64,000 nt of DNA, from the NCBI RefSeq assembly GCF_020536995.1, contig NC_068366.1, positions 66,518,798 through 66,582,797 of the forward strand. Direction: 5' to 3'. Origin of the DNA: Dreissena polymorpha (taxonomy: Eukaryota > Mollusca > Bivalvia > Myida > Dreissenidae). The position numbers and the translations under genes are program-made. Position 1 is the first letter of the stretch. Every line of letters begins with the position of its first letter. The notes below the pieces were generated by a model that was given only the letters and a program-made list of their open reading frames with translations, was not told where the DNA came from and did not search any database. This document shows positions 12,380-24,176 of this stretch, one piece after another.

Positions 12380-12620
12380 TAACTTCATCAATTGTGCAGC
12401 GATTTCCATAAACTTGGTCATATTCAACGCATTAATGAATTTCCTTTCTGGAAATGTACATATCTTATAATATGTTTACAATTGCTGGGTAAAATTTTAA
12501 GAAATAACACGATACACAACTCGCGTGACGTACTCATCAGCGATCAGACCCGATTAATGAATGAAATCTTCAGGAGTAAATACACACCTTCGAATTGGAC
12601 CAATGAAATCACTCGTATGT
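12380..12620 (+). repeat. Interspersed repeat, partner of 45100-45290 (inverted)
   Basis: The segment includes ATGAATTTCCTTTCTGGAAA, TGTACATATCTT, CAATTGCTGGGT, AACACGATACACAACTCG and ATGAAATCTTCAGG. The same blocks, in the same order, occur on the minus strand at about 45290 down to 45100 with scattered differences. Two diverged copies of one dispersed repeat are therefore seen directly. It has no intact coding frame, and its class is unknown. Confidence 0.7.
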
Positions 12621-12784
12621 TTAAAATGTTGGCCAGTTGAAATGTATGTAAACAAAGGTTCCAACGGCGCTGGGCAGTTAGTTTTGATGCATAAATTAAC
12701 GACAAGAACGATAAGAATGTTTTTTTCATACATTTTATTGAATCATGGTACCTAGGTCCGTGAACTTTGCAGGAAAAATGCCCT

Positions 12785-13240
12785 TTACTCCTTGAAGATT
12801 TCAGTCTTTACCTGTGCCCTGTTGATTTTCTTTTCGTCCTCTGAATCGTCCGCCAAAGGTTGAGCCTCGTACTCTTGAACAACACACCACCCGCTGTCTG
12901 TGGAGTCGGCACGTTTAATTAATTCTTGTCTATGCGACATGATGTCAATACCTTCGCGAATCTTCGCATGAGCTGACACTGCTGTTTTAGACGGATGTTC
13001 TGCCATTGCTTCCCGCAAACTCTCCTCATCTTGGTTCATTTTACTCAAAGCCTGCTTGTTCACTTTGTATTGTTGCTCGTTTCCCTTTTTTTCGAAATAC
13101 GTACGAGTCCTGAGTCTCCAAATTTTCTTTAATCGAAGAAAGTTGCATATGCGAAAGCTCTTGCGTTTCCGTAATTTTCTTCTCGAATGTGTCCAACTTA
13201 CTGTTAATATTTTTTTTCTTTTACATAGAATTTTATTCAA
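12785..13240 (-). pseudogene. Broken fragment of a mobile-element-associated protein
   Basis: The minus-strand frame contains KGNEQQYKVNKQAL, then a helical stretch, then IDIMSHRQELIKRADSTDSG, WCVVQEYEAQPLADDSEDEK and KINRAQ. This pattern (GN.QQY.N..., RQ.LIK.AD.S..GW.VV.EYE, LADDSEDEK.I.RA) matches a coiled-coil N-terminal region I recall from proteins encoded by invertebrate mobile elements, including tyrosine-recombinase types. The element family is uncertain. The sequence is interrupted and incomplete, with no catalytic domain nearby, so I regard it as a relic and not a working gene. Confidence 0.5.
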
Positions 13241-14690
13241 TCATACCCTGGGGTGTAGAACGCCCCAGGTACCCGCTAAAAGAACCTTAACTTGAAAATT
13301 TACATAACAAGGTGACTATTTGATAGAGATACTTAATTAATATAATACAAAAGAAAACACAAAATAATGAAAAGATAACAGTCTTTTTTTAACACGTCTG
13401 CACGCTTTTAATTAATTTATATTTTATAAAACAGTCTTTCACAGCGTCTGCACGCATATTCACTAGTGCATATATAAATAACATTTAGATTACTCTTTAA
13501 AGCAATTAAGCAATACAAATAATAAGTCATCTCTCTTAAATTAAGCGGGTCTTAATTAGTATTTAATAAAGAGATTTTCAAAGCTATTTCATAATTATGT
13601 AAAATTAATTGTGTCACACACCTAAATGAAAATATATATAAGACAAATAATTAGTAACTTCTGCTAGTAGTAAGAAAATTATATAAAACAATCGCCTCCT
13701 GTGTACTCCCTCAGCTCATGCACGGGCACTTGCCGCGGGAGTCCACAAAAAAACTTCAAGAAATACAAACAAGTCTGCAGCTGCACCGGGAGATAGAGCT
13801 GAGGCGCGTCTATAGCCTTCGGTACTACCACCGACCCGTCTCAGCCCCACCTCCCAGCTAAGCTTTAACAGTGTGTATAATATACCATTTTTGAAAACAG
13901 ACAATCTCTTTATTATGAGGAAAATTAGTACAGTATACATTACTAGTGTACACAATATATAGACCAATGATTGAAATGAAACACAAGAATACTGATGAAA
14001 AAAAGATATGATGCATATACAAAACAAATAAATACATATTAATATATGAATACACAATTCACAAATGCACATTAATACACGAAGGTGTTCCCTCTCTGTT
14101 CCAGGATGACAACCCGAGCTCTAGACCTCCGCTCTCCCGCAGCTGTCATCCTGAAATCAGAGAGAAAACAAAAACAAACAGCAGCAGGAAAACTAGAAAT
14201 ACTATATTAAATAATGGCATATACTGCTGGATTTAAATCCATTCTAAACTCAATAGCATTAAAAAAAACATCACAATAGTATCCCTATATAAGTTCGAAT
14301 TTTCCACTGGAAAGAACAGATAATGGGTTTATATATAAAGATAAAAGAAGCGATCAATAAAGTATTAAATCTGTATATCAGACAAATATTTTGATGTTTA
14401 ACTCTTTAAACCACCGACTGTATGGATGGTAAAACCAATTACAGTAAGCATATAATTCAATAATGTGACGGTGTTCGCTGTTCTATCGAAAGACATTATA
14501 AAAACATGTAGTCAAAGGCTCCCGGAAACGCTTAATCAAGCGTATTTGTAGGCATAAATTTGAAAAATGACGATGGGATCTTCAAGTCAGTTCATTAACA
14601 TACAAAACCTTCTATTTCAACTGTTTGAAATCGAGTAAATCAAGTGACGCGTATCAACAAAGACATGGTAAAACTTTTAAAAGCTAGAGA
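13241..14690. other. AT-rich intergenic stretch with a small foldback
   Basis: The only structure I see is a short inverted repeat at about 14087-14166: CTCTCTGTTCCAGGATGACA faces TGTCATCCTGAAATCAGAGA. A GC-rich patch lies at 13700-13860. The 118-codon minus-strand frame across it has no known motif and low-complexity N-terminal content, so I do not call it. Confidence 0.4.
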
Positions 14691-14693
14691 CCC

Positions 14694-15090
14694 ATGGGGC
14701 GTAACGGCGTATGTAATAGAACAAACGGTTATTCTCCATTATGGTTAATCGCAAAGGACAATAAGAAACTCTTAGCTTTGTGCAAAACCCTAATGAATGG
14801 CATCGGCTTATTAATATCAAATCAGTTCATGCAAATCTGCAAACTTTGTAACCTCAGAACGGAAAGCATGATTATCCAAATGTTATGATATTGCACTGCT
14901 ATTGAAGCCGAACGTGAGAAATTGTGGGCACTTATACTTGAGAGTTGTGGGATTGAATACTTTAAACGCTTCAGCCAGATCAGTACCTTTGAGCAATGTG
15001 TGAACATATTAAAGTTGGGCTCTGAAACATCTCAGAAGAACTTTTTGCACCTTGGTATTGCCGTCTCAATTTGCAAATTGCTACATTAAT
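14694..15090 (+). mobile_element. LINE 3' fragment (C-terminal CCHC-type end of the reverse transcriptase protein)
   Basis: The translated strand reads PLWLIAKDNKKLLALCKTLM, then CKLCNLRTESMIIQML, an internal TGA at about 14886-14888, then YCTAIEAEREKLWALILESC and onward to a TAA near 15087-15089. The CxxC...YC...E..R..LW pattern is typical of the end of LINE ORF2 proteins. The 5' part with the RT domain is missing. No target site duplication or poly(A) tail is evident. It is dead. Confidence 0.6.
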
Positions 15091-16449
15091 AAAGCGATAA
15101 TGCTGCCAATGATTAGAAACATGTCCAGATGTTTTATGTTGTTCTTTTTTTTAATGTGAATGTAATGTACGCATACTGTTGTCTTTAATCATTATCATTG
15201 ACTTTATTCATGTCATTGACCTAATAATTATTTATAAATATATCCTCTTGTTATGTTACTTATCTTTGTAAATACTCTAATGGCTGTATTGAGTTGCCTC
15301 ATTGCCGATGCTGCGAAGCAGCTCGTCTAAGTTACAATACCATGAACAAATTCTTCACAATGGCGACCTATGTAAAAGACCGAGCCAGTCCGATTGAGAT
15401 AGCTCGATTTTTGTTATCGGCATACTGCTGATTATCATTGATAAAGGTAAAGGAAGCTCAGCCATAAATAGGACAGCATATTCTGGGAAAATGATTTAAT
15501 AATAGTTTGAAAACGTTAATTTAAAATCAGTTATTGTCAATCCATTATATGTTTATAGATCAATCAAACAACTATGCATTTTCTGTATTGTATTTAACAT
15601 TTGTCGTGATTCTGTAAATGAATTGCGAATGAATACGAGTATATTTAACGTGTTCCGCGATCATGGGTGTTAAGAAAAAGAATTATTTCGAACCTAACAT
15701 TTGTAAACGTTAAAGCGAGTGTGGTATATAAACAGCAAAATAGCCGTGCGACATATATGAAACTCGCTCTTATGCGTGATCTCTCATTTTGTATATTTAA
15801 TAAACTTTTCAAACAGAAATTAAAGAGCCACATCAGTGCACACACTATGTTTGATAATTTATTCGTTTGTTGGATATTGTTTTCTGTTTTAAACACACAT
15901 TAGGTCATATCGCGGAGATTTAGTTAACCGTACCATGTGTTCATGGGCGAACTCACGTATTCAAGTCATATTCGACTATGTGCTCATACCTACTTTCGGG
16001 AATCATCATGAAATTATTGCCGTACTTAACGAACAAACATGCCTAAGCTTATTGAATTAGAGAAAAAAACAATTATCAAAAGAGAAAAAAATATGTTCAT
16101 GCACATGGGCATGTGAAATCACGTCCGTACACATAACATCATAAACTTAGCAAAGGAAACAACGAAATATAAAGTTTGGTATTATATGCATGTGAAATTA
16201 AAGAGCATGGTGTAAATAAAGAGCATGTCAAGTTTTGAATATATCTGCTACATAACGTAATAGTATAACCCACAAACATTTTACTGTAACATAACGTTCT
16301 TTTAAGATAAGTGGTACAGAAAATACACGTCGAAAATCTTTTTACAGATATTTCTTGTTATATTTGATCGAGAATGTAACCCGCCTCCAAGTTTCGCTGA
16401 ATGGGTCAAGTTCCCAACGGGTACTACTTCCCCGTGCCCCCCAAAAGAA
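15091..16449. other. Intergenic stretch, nothing identified
   Basis: The DNA is AT-rich and has no splice-supported open frame. Two overlapping 78-83 codon frames near 15645-15903 lie on opposite strands of the same stretch and show no motif. Confidence 0.4.
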
Positions 16450-16655
16450 ATTTTCGTACCCAATTTTTTTCGTACCCAATTTGTTTTTCGTACCCAAATT
16501 CTTTTTCGTACCCATTCTTTTTCGTACCTTTTTTTCGAACCCAATTTGTTTTCGTAACCAATTTCTTTTTCGTACCCAATTTATTTTGGCATAATTTTTG
16601 TACCCAAAATTTTCGTACCCATTTTTTTCGTAGCCAAAATTTGCGTACCCACATA
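16450..16655. repeat. Minisatellite TTTTTCGTACCCAAT, about 12 copies
   Basis: The unit CGTACCCAA plus a variable T-run (14-20 bp in all) repeats about a dozen times with point changes (CGAACCC, CGTAACC, CGTAGCC). Because the unit lacks stops in several frames, long open frames appear on both strands: FRTQFF/FSYP types on the plus strand, VRKKxGYEK types on the minus strand. These are by-products of the repeat. Confidence 0.85.
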
Positions 16656-16974
16656 CACAATTATGTTGATGTAGAGAAACTTAAATTGATGCTTTTATAT
16701 CCATCCTCTTCAAAAGCATCGTCACACCAGTACTGTCAGTACTGTGATTTTGATCTCTTGTATGTGTTTATACTCGATTGTATTTAATTGTTTATAATCT
16801 GTATTATATGTTATGCTCTTCATGAATTGAGGAAAATAAAAGTCTATCTATCTAGCATGGTAAGCCTTGACAAGTATAGCTTTTTCTTGTACCTTAATTT
16901 TTCAGTACAATAAAACAAAGATTATTGTGCACAACAATCATTTCCATTTATAAACAATACTTTTCAGAACTTCC

Positions 16975-17790
16975 AAATGAGAGTTATAAACAAGTTTAAT
17001 CAAGATTGAGCTAAACGTGTGGATTATAAACTTGCAATATGTGTTTTCTGAGATTTGAATAGGTTACCTAATTTTGAAGCACGTGATCCAGATTCACCCT
17101 CGACATACACATTGTCACGATAAACATTCTGGTCAAGTTTCTTTGAGATTGGAATATGGCATTGCGAGTGGCAACACGGTTTTTTTCTACGATGTGGTAT
17201 TGTGACCAAGGTTTAGTTTTTTCTACGATATGGTAATGTGGCCAGGGTTTATTGACGAACATGACTCCGGATAATCATGGATTCGATATTGCCATGATAA
17301 TATTCCGACAAAATTTCAACAAGATTGAGTTATAAGTTTGTAATCTAGAGCCGTAACATGGATTTTAAACGATTTTACTTGGTCACCTAGTTTTTGAAAG
17401 CACTTGACCCAGATTCGATCTCGGCTTAGGGCTTAGGCATTGAAAGGATAATCATTCTAACTAAGTTTCCTTAACACTGAACCACAAACGGGGCTTATAT
17501 AGTTGTAACAAGGTGTTAATGAGATTTGAAATGGTGACCTTGTTAAAGGCGAACGTGATCCAGATAAAAGGCATTGTCAAGATAAACAGTCGGACTGCGT
17601 TTTATTTAGATTATGTAACAAATGTTGGCAACCAGAGGTTTTATAAACATTTCACTTCGTGACTTAGTTGTTTTGATGCACACGACTCAGGTTAAATCGG
17701 CCTCAACAGTGTTCAGATAGACATTTGCACAACGTTTCATCAACATTAAATTAAAGTTTGCACGCTAAGTTTGTAACGTGCTTGAAATTG
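16975..17790. repeat. Degenerate long tandem repeat, period about 250-300 bp
   Basis: Related blocks recur: TTTGAATAGGTTACCTAATT ... GAAGCACGTGATCCAGATTC at about 17055; ACTTGGTCACCTAGTTTTTG ... CACTTGACCCAGATTCG at about 17378; GAAATGGTGACCTTGTT ... GAACGTGATCCAGAT at about 17528; and a weaker copy near 17660. Each is followed by a CATTG...GATAA(A/T)CATTC block. No coding content. The remainder up to 18514 shows no feature, and the missing first exon of the C1q gene could lie there. Confidence 0.55.
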
Positions 17791-18514
17791 AAGACGCACA
17801 CTGCATACCGCATATCGCATGGTGTGTGTCTCACTAACACGTACGCCGTGTGATCTCTCGTTCTCACCTTGAGAACATCGTGCTCATATCAGCTAATGAA
17901 AACGATAATAATCTCCAAACAAACATCATCATTGACAATAAATAAATAAATAACTCCACTAATACCACTCCTTCCACAGCTAGTTCTGCTCTTTAGGAAT
18001 CGCATTAATACTAATAATATTACCTCTTCAAAACCATACATTATTTTTTAATGCTTGATCATCCAGATTTTATCTTAATTTTGTAACAGGATACCACTTA
18101 TGAACAACTTTCTTTGAAATTTTAGGGTAAGAAAAAACTTAAAGCATAAATGGTATATATGCGCTTTCAAAGCACACACAAACAACAATTCAGTTATTCA
18201 ATGTTTACACTGATGGTTAATTTTGTTATTTTGTTAACACAACAGCACCATTGTGGAATTAAGCGTAAAGTACTGATGGGAAAATGTTTGCCCATTATCT
18301 GAATACATAATCCAGAGGATTACTGACTTCGTAAACTAAAACATATTTAAGGAAATATAAAGATGACTGTGTAAAACTTAAATTAATATTCATTTAATAA
18401 CGAAGGGTTGAAATGACAGAGCAACTTCAAAATTTCAGCTATGTAAATGAAAATTATTCATATTTAAACAATATTTATGACATTACGTCTTATCATTTAT
18501 TGATTTAATTTCAG

Positions 18515-18556
18515 AATCCATCGTGTTGTGCGGTTTCATATTTTCTGCGTTAACAG
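18515..18556 (+). CDS. TSP1/C1q gene: signal-peptide exon
   Basis: This 42-base exon lies between the acceptor TTAATTTCAG (ends 18514) and the donor GTAATG (18557). In phase 1 it reads SIVLCGFIFSALT, a hydrophobic stretch ending in small residues, as expected for a signal-peptide core. It contains no ATG, so a short upstream exon with the start codon is needed; I could not place it. Its phase (1-1) fits every later exon of this gene. The evidence is splice sites, phase and hydrophobicity. Confidence 0.5.
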
Positions 18557-18680
18557 GTAATGATGTGTTATACAAATAATATTTTATTATATGATAACTT
18601 ACAATACATGTATGATTGATAAAAGATACGGAAAATTTAATGGGTCTCTTTGTTAATAAAGAGTGTTATTTTAGTTTCAG

Positions 18681-18710
18681 GCGTCCAGTTGGACATAACT
18701 GCGTCATCTA
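18681..18710 (+). CDS. TSP1/C1q gene: short linker exon
   Basis: This 30-base micro-exon lies between TTTTAGTTTCAG (ends 18680) and the consensus donor GTAAGT (18711). Joined to the preceding exon it gives G-VQLDITASS, a plausible mature N-terminus just after signal cleavage. It is phase 1-1. Its last A joins CT of the 23141 exon to make Thr. Taken alone it would be weak; the chain of phases supports it. Confidence 0.5.
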
Positions 18711-18843
18711 GTAAGTCTTAAAAATATATGTATTTGTTTAACACGTATTTGATTAAAGCATATAAACACAAAATAATTTATTGCAAATCTTGTGTATTTA
18801 AAAGCATGCAGGTATGAAGTGCAGCACATCTTCAGTGCCACCA

Positions 18844-19630
18844 TCACGGCCGTTAATCCCGGGCGCCACCTCTATTTTAAGATGCATTAATAAATGAGCC
18901 AATGTAACTTCTGAGGTGGCGCTCAGGCAAGGATGTTTTGAAATGTCATGGATAATTTTACAGAGTGATTAGGTTTTATAGGTTTTTTCAGCATATATCG
19001 ATTTTTTTTAATCGGGCAATTTAGTGCGATTCAGCAAAGACTAATTTATTCAAAAATGTACAGAAACATACATTATCAACTTATTTAAAAAGTGAGAACC
19101 TTTATAACTTGTGGCATGGTGGAGTTTTAAAAAGCATTTTGACGAGTTTTTCCTGTGTGACGAGCACATTTCCACCGAAATAAATCGCTTACGAGATCAA
19201 ACGATTGCGTACACCATATATTAGATGCTGCATATTGGCTTCTTGTCAACGTTATATATATAATGTTGCGTTTTTCCAAATGAGATGGAGAAAATGCTAA
19301 GAAGATGTGCTCGCCACACAGGCAAAAGACTTCGGTTTGCTTTTACGAATTCTACCATGCCACAACTTATGACGGTCCTCTCGTTTCCAAAGGGGTTGCG
19401 ATTGTATGTTTCTGTAGATGTTTGGATGAATTTATCTTCGCTGGATCACTCTACATTGGTCGATTTTTTTTAATAACGCGAAATATGTTGAAAAAGGTAT
19501 GAAACCTAATCACCCTGTAAAGTTATCCGTTCAATTTCAAAACATCCGGGTCTGAGCGCCACCTCGGAAAAAGCATTGGCTCATTAATACATCTCAAAAA
19601 AGAGGTGGCGCCCGTGATTAACGGCCGTGA
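18844..19630. mobile_element. Foldback DNA element with ~340 bp inverted arms
   Basis: The left arm starts TCACGGCCGTTAATCCCGGG and the right arm ends with its near-complement ending CGTGA at 19630. Homology extends through GCGCCACCTC, GATGTTTTGAAAT, TGATTAGGTTT, CAGAAACATACA and TGACGAGCACAT to about 19185 on the left and 19290 on the right, leaving a loop of about 100 bp. CCA flanks both ends, a possible 3 bp target duplication. The open frames at 19285-19502 lie inside the right arm and are not genes. It sits in the intron between the linker exon and the first TSP1 exon. Confidence 0.8.
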
Positions 19631-20485
19631 CCATAGGTCTCTGCAATGACTCCCACAATAAATATAAACTCTGTAAACGATGCTTTTTTCCACTATGTAA
19701 CATGTAGCAAATGTTTGCACCTTTAAGAAATGTTTACTTATTATAATTTCTTTTATAATCCAGCTATCAATACATAGCTATGATGGTTCCTGTGTATGTG
19801 ACATTAATTTATTGCGTTGTACAATATTATATTTTAATTTCAACGAGTATTGAATCGTAACAAGATTTATTGGAGATATCTGAATCAATCAACTGACTAA
19901 ATATTTGTCCTGGAAAACAAATCCAGTAGTTCATGTTTGGCCTGCATGGTAATATCTGCTCGCAGGCGCACATTGCGACGCCGGGGCGATGTATACTTCT
20001 TTCACTGTTTTTCAGCTTTATAAACATTATATACATGACACAAACTATTATACTTTAGACACATATGACACCTTATATCAAAAGTTGCATTCATTGCTTA
20101 TTGAATTATAAAAAGCCTTAAATTAAAATCATCCAGGCTCAATAAGATTTTTTTTGTAATTGAAGATAGGTCCATTTTTTAGCTTAGTGTCTTTTGGAAA
20201 TTGAGTGGAGCGTAGTCAATCGATGTATTTTTCAGAGAGCTTGTACATGTCAAGCAAAATTAATGCGATTTCTTACCCTCGTAGCAGAACTTCAAACAGT
20301 ACTAATCAATTAATTTATTGAAAGCTTAGTCGAAGTCATCTGTACATTGCAATGTATTCTGCAAGACTGCACAAGTATGGGCTGTTGGAAAATCTCTTTA
20401 TTATGGTTTTAAAAATAAAGTTAATTTTCATTTTCATCACAGTTAAATATTCAACAATTCTTGTTCGTATTAAAATTCACTAGTT

Positions 20486-22656
20486 ACAGTACAGTCCACG
20501 AGTTTTCCCCCACAAAAATCGCTCCCTCCGCGGGGCTTTTGTCTGCTAGCGGGTGCTTCCGCGGCGGGGAAGGCGAGGTGTACTTTCTAATACCCGCAGC
20601 GTGTATTACTTTAGCCTAGTCGGTAAATGCAGACAATTTCCGTTCTTATCAAGACACCGCCGGGCAACACCGCGGTAGCAGTGTGCTACTGTGCATGCCC
20701 AAAAATAAAAACATTGTAATCAAAAATTGTTTAAAGCCGGCCGAGTTGATACTTCTCACAACAATTTGGTTTTCTCAACTGACCAGAATTGATCAGTATT
20801 CGTCAGAAACATTCTAAAGCTTAACTCTTCCATACTGATTTTCGCAAAAATTGTGCAAAAAATGCCAAAAGCATCAAAAATACGAAACCTAAGTATGTAC
20901 ATAACGAAATTCTCAAGACTATTATTAACCCGTGACGTATACACGCTTTGGGTCACGTGAGCGCCAAATTTACGTGATTTCCACTTCCGCGCTTTTCAAA
21001 ACAAAGAAGAACTACTGAATCACAGGTGTCGGGCGCGTGACCAAGTCACTTAAACACTATCAATATGTCATTAAACAACATTTTTCATCATTTTGACAAA
21101 ACAAGTTCTGATATAGTATATATAAATAAGGTAGGTATCTCTTGACACAGGAAAATCACCTTCGTCGACATGTTTAAGCCATTAAATGCCTAAATGGCGG
21201 TCAATTTTCGTAAACTATGTACCATTTTGTTTGGAAAAGTTGCTTCGTGACGAAAAGAAAAATGACCACGAACGGCTACTTGCCAACATAAACTACAAGA
21301 AAACTCTTCTCGAACTCGTAGAAATGCCAGGTCGGCTCTCGTCTGACCGAGATAATATATATATTATCAGATTTGTGTGTGGTCAAAATGATGAAAATGT
21401 TGTTTTATGACATATTGATATTGTTTCAGTGACTTTGCCACGCGCCAAACACCTGTGCTCTGAGTTTGTGCATTTATTTTCATTCTTCAGGCGAGTCCAT
21501 GTCTCTAGCGAATCACGTGGTTTTACATGTGACCCGCGCGTGTTTAAATTTCGATCATTTCTGTTCATGGACAGAAATTGAAAAGCCCTATCTTTGTACT
21601 GATTTTGGGCATTTCTTGACCGATTTTGACCAAATTTTTTGCACATCTGACATAAAGACCATCACATTTTGACTCATAATCACTTTTTTGCGACACATAA
21701 CACAATTTGGGAAATATACCAACATCAACTCGGCTGGCTTTAAATACTATGGCTAATAAACCGAATCGTATGGAGAACTGTATACATATCGCTTTTCTAA
21801 TGTTCACATTTATCCGATAATCCAATATAATTACAATATCACTTACGAAAAAATAATCTTAAACATTTACGATGATAAATATGTTTAAGAATTTCATAAA
21901 CACAACCATATGCCTACGCCATTTTTCAGAAGTGTCAAGAGAACAGTGCATTATGGGACACAGCATCCATTGGAGGAGCGCATTTAAATTAAGATTGAAT
22001 GCAATACAAAAAATGTTCATTGCGTGTATGACGCAGTATGTTGAAAACGTGCTTCCCGGGGACTTTCTAATATTGGGTAAAAATGAAAGTGAATACCTGT
22101 TAACAGTTACACTGTGTTAGCATGTAAATAAATCGTCTGGATTATTTCATTTATTTTTCTTACACGTACTGCTCTGATATGGAATATATGTAATAAAACT
22201 CGCAAGTTTTTCACACCTTTATTGACATTACGCAACAGATTAACACCAATTAGCTGTCGAAGGTTGTTTAGCCTCTAAGCGATTAAAATCGGTTTAACGG
22301 ACGGATAAAGCAATGAAGCTGTGATCGTCGCCATCTTTGAACCGGATTGCCGAATTTCGAATTTCAGATTTCCAGTTTGCGAAGGCATTTTTGCCAATAC
22401 TTGTAATAAATGTAATTTTATTCGAAAATCAGGAAGTCAAACAAAGTTAAATTGAGCGTTATCTCGTTAAAAACGGAGTTTCCTCCGGGTTGCCCAAAGC
22501 CGATGGCCGCCGCGTCGGCTTATCAATTTTCCGATCGTTAACCTCGGAGACCCCAATCATGCAAACTCCGCGTATCGCGGGATGTTCTTAATCTCCCTCC
22601 ATAAGCGTGCCCGCGGAGTAGCGAGGGAAATTGGGGAAATCGCGTGGACTGTACTG
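20486..22656. mobile_element. Possible 2.2 kb transposon relic with inverted ends
   Basis: ACAGTACAGTCCACG at 20486-20500 recurs inverted at 22642-22656. Both are followed inward by a T-run, CCCC and CTCCxxCGCGGG-type GC-rich blocks. The TTAA-flanked element at 20735 lies inside. No transposase frame is visible. The match beyond the first 15 bp is patchy, so this is tentative. Confidence 0.35.
20735..21739. mobile_element. TTAA-flanked non-autonomous DNA transposon
   Basis: The left end AGCCGGCCGAGTTGAT (20735-20750) is matched by an inverted copy with one change at 21724-21739. TTAA flanks both sides (20731-20734 and 21740-21743), as expected for piggyBac or Kolobok target site duplications. 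More inverted similarity lies inside, around GGGTCACGTGAGCGCC and its partner near 21520. No transposase is present; the 74-codon frame at 21186 has no recognisable motif. Confidence 0.7.
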
Positions 22657-23140
22657 TGTAATACTTTTCCATTAAATTAAAGCGATCGTACATAGGTATA
22701 TCAAAGTGACTTATCGAATATGACCGATTTATGTATATACTACGAGATAAGCATGGTTTTAGTAGCGGTTGCATTGTCACGTGGCACTATGTTTTACGAA
22801 CGTTTCGGACTCTTAATAATAATTGACCATCAATGCCGGTCATATTATCAATCAAAACTGAACAAGATACAAGTAGCTGTTAAACATTTTTACTATTTTC
22901 TTGTCAATTACAAAGACAGTTAAACAGTGGTCAGTTGTTAACATTGAGAGCTGAACCATTTTGCCACTTAAAGATAAATGAATATTTTTCAGCCTGCTTA
23001 GACTTAATATTGGTATTAATGATTCATCGGATGCGTTCAAAGAATAAATTGTTAGCTTATTAAAGTTGAACGGCTGAACACAAATCCACGAACAAGAGCC
23101 ATGTACGTGTTCTCAGCAGTAACCTACATGTTATTTCCAG

Positions 23141-23311
23141 CTAACGGTGTATGGAGCGCGTGGAGCGCGTGGGACACGTGCAGTGTCACGTGCGGGTTAG
23201 GGCTGAGGAGACGTGACCGGGTTTGTAACAATCCAAAGCCTTTATTTCACGGCATCCACTGCCTAGGGTACAACACCAATTATGAGATATGCACTAACAA
23301 AAGCTGTTCGG
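23141..23311 (+). CDS. TSP1/C1q gene: thrombospondin type-1 repeat 1
   Basis: The exon follows TTATTTCCAG and ends at the donor G|GTATAAT. It is 171 bases and phase 1-1, a symmetric exon typical of shuffled extracellular modules. It encodes NGVWSAWSAWDTCSVTCG, then LGLRRRDRVCNN, ending YEICTNKSC. The WxxWxxW motif, CSVTCG, the RRRDR basic ladder and six cysteines (three disulfides) define a complete TSP1 domain. Such domains bind glycans or proteins at the cell surface or in matrix. In this gene it lies N-terminal to a C1q domain. A repeat element (23336) starts 24 bp beyond the exon. Confidence 0.85.
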
Positions 23312-23335
23312 GTATAATAACTGTGTTTATATATG

Positions 23336-23618
23336 TTTTTTATGTCCCCTACCACTATAGTGGCGGACATATTGTTTTTGCCCTGTCTGTTGGTTTGTTT
23401 GTTTGTTTGTGTGTGTTTTTAGTCAAACTTTAACATTTGCCATAACTTTTGCAATATTGAAGATAGCAACTTGATATTTGGCATGCATGTGTATCTCATT
23501 GAGCTGCACATTTTGAGTGGTGACAGGTCAAGGTTATCCTTCAAGGTAAAAGGTCAATATATAGATTGAAAGCGGTGCAGTAGGGGACATAGTGTTTCTG
23601 ACAAACAGATTTCTTGTT
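23336..23618 (+). mobile_element. Short copy of the 8764-type element
   Basis: It starts TTTTTTATGTCCCCTACCAC with the GTGGCGGACAT hairpin partner, followed by GTCTGTTGGTTTG and a single monomer (GATAGCAACTTGATATTTGG, GAGCTGCACATTTTGAGTGG). It ends GGGGACATAGTGTTTCTGAC, then ATTTCTTGTT. It thus has both ends of the family but one monomer instead of five, and lies in the intron after the first TSP1 exon. Confidence 0.75.
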
Positions 23619-24017
23619 TTTACATGTATTGACCTTATAAACGAATATTATATGTATAAACATACATGTTATATACAAAGATTCAATGATATGAAGACGC
23701 ATTCTCAACACGTTCTTATATAGTTTAATTATAGAAAGGTTGTTCGTTTAAAGCAAAGCTTAATGTAAAACTAACTAAGTTTAATAACTTCATCTAAGTG
23801 CTTAACGCAGCCACTTTATTGGCGACGATTACAAAACCATTTTGAACAAATTCGAACGCCTACGCAATGCTTGTCTATCCATCTCAACGTCAATGGAAAG
23901 TCTTGATTTAACAGGCATCAATATATTTATTTATATAACTTAAGTAATCCGAAAAAAAATGTTCTTAGACGTTGTTATTCTTGTACTATACGTATTTCAT
24001 TTCGAATATGTCAACAG

Positions 24018-24176
24018 AATGGTCTGCATGGGGCGCATGGGGCGCATGTTCCAACACGTGTGGGTACGGACAAAAGGTGCGAACTCGTTACTGCAGAGGC
24101 CCGCCTGACCCTCTCTCTTGCCTCGGAAACGATGTTGATAAAGATATGTGCGATACCTCATGTAATGCACACCGAA
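24018..24176 (+). CDS. TSP1/C1q gene: thrombospondin type-1 repeat 2
   Basis: The acceptor TCAACAG ends at 24017 and the donor GTAAGTAAG begins at 24177. The exon is 159 bases and phase 1-1. With the G left by the previous exon it reads EWSAWGAWGACSNTCGYGQK, then VRTRYCRG, ending DMCDTSCNAHR. It has the Trp ladder, CSNTCG, Arg ladder and six cysteines of a complete TSP1 domain. It runs from WSAW directly after repeat 1, so the two modules are in tandem. The next coding exon found is 15 kb downstream. Confidence 0.85.

Noticed and set aside
13716-14072. 118-codon minus-strand frame
   Set aside because: Biased hydrophobic sequence with no domain, splice context or homologue that I recognise.
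16401-16787. 128-codon frame rich in FRTQFF and FSYP
   Set aside because: Generated by the CGTACCC minisatellite.
21186-21410. 74-codon frame starting MPKWRSIFVNYV
   Set aside because: Inside a non-autonomous TTAA element; no transposase motif and no supporting context.
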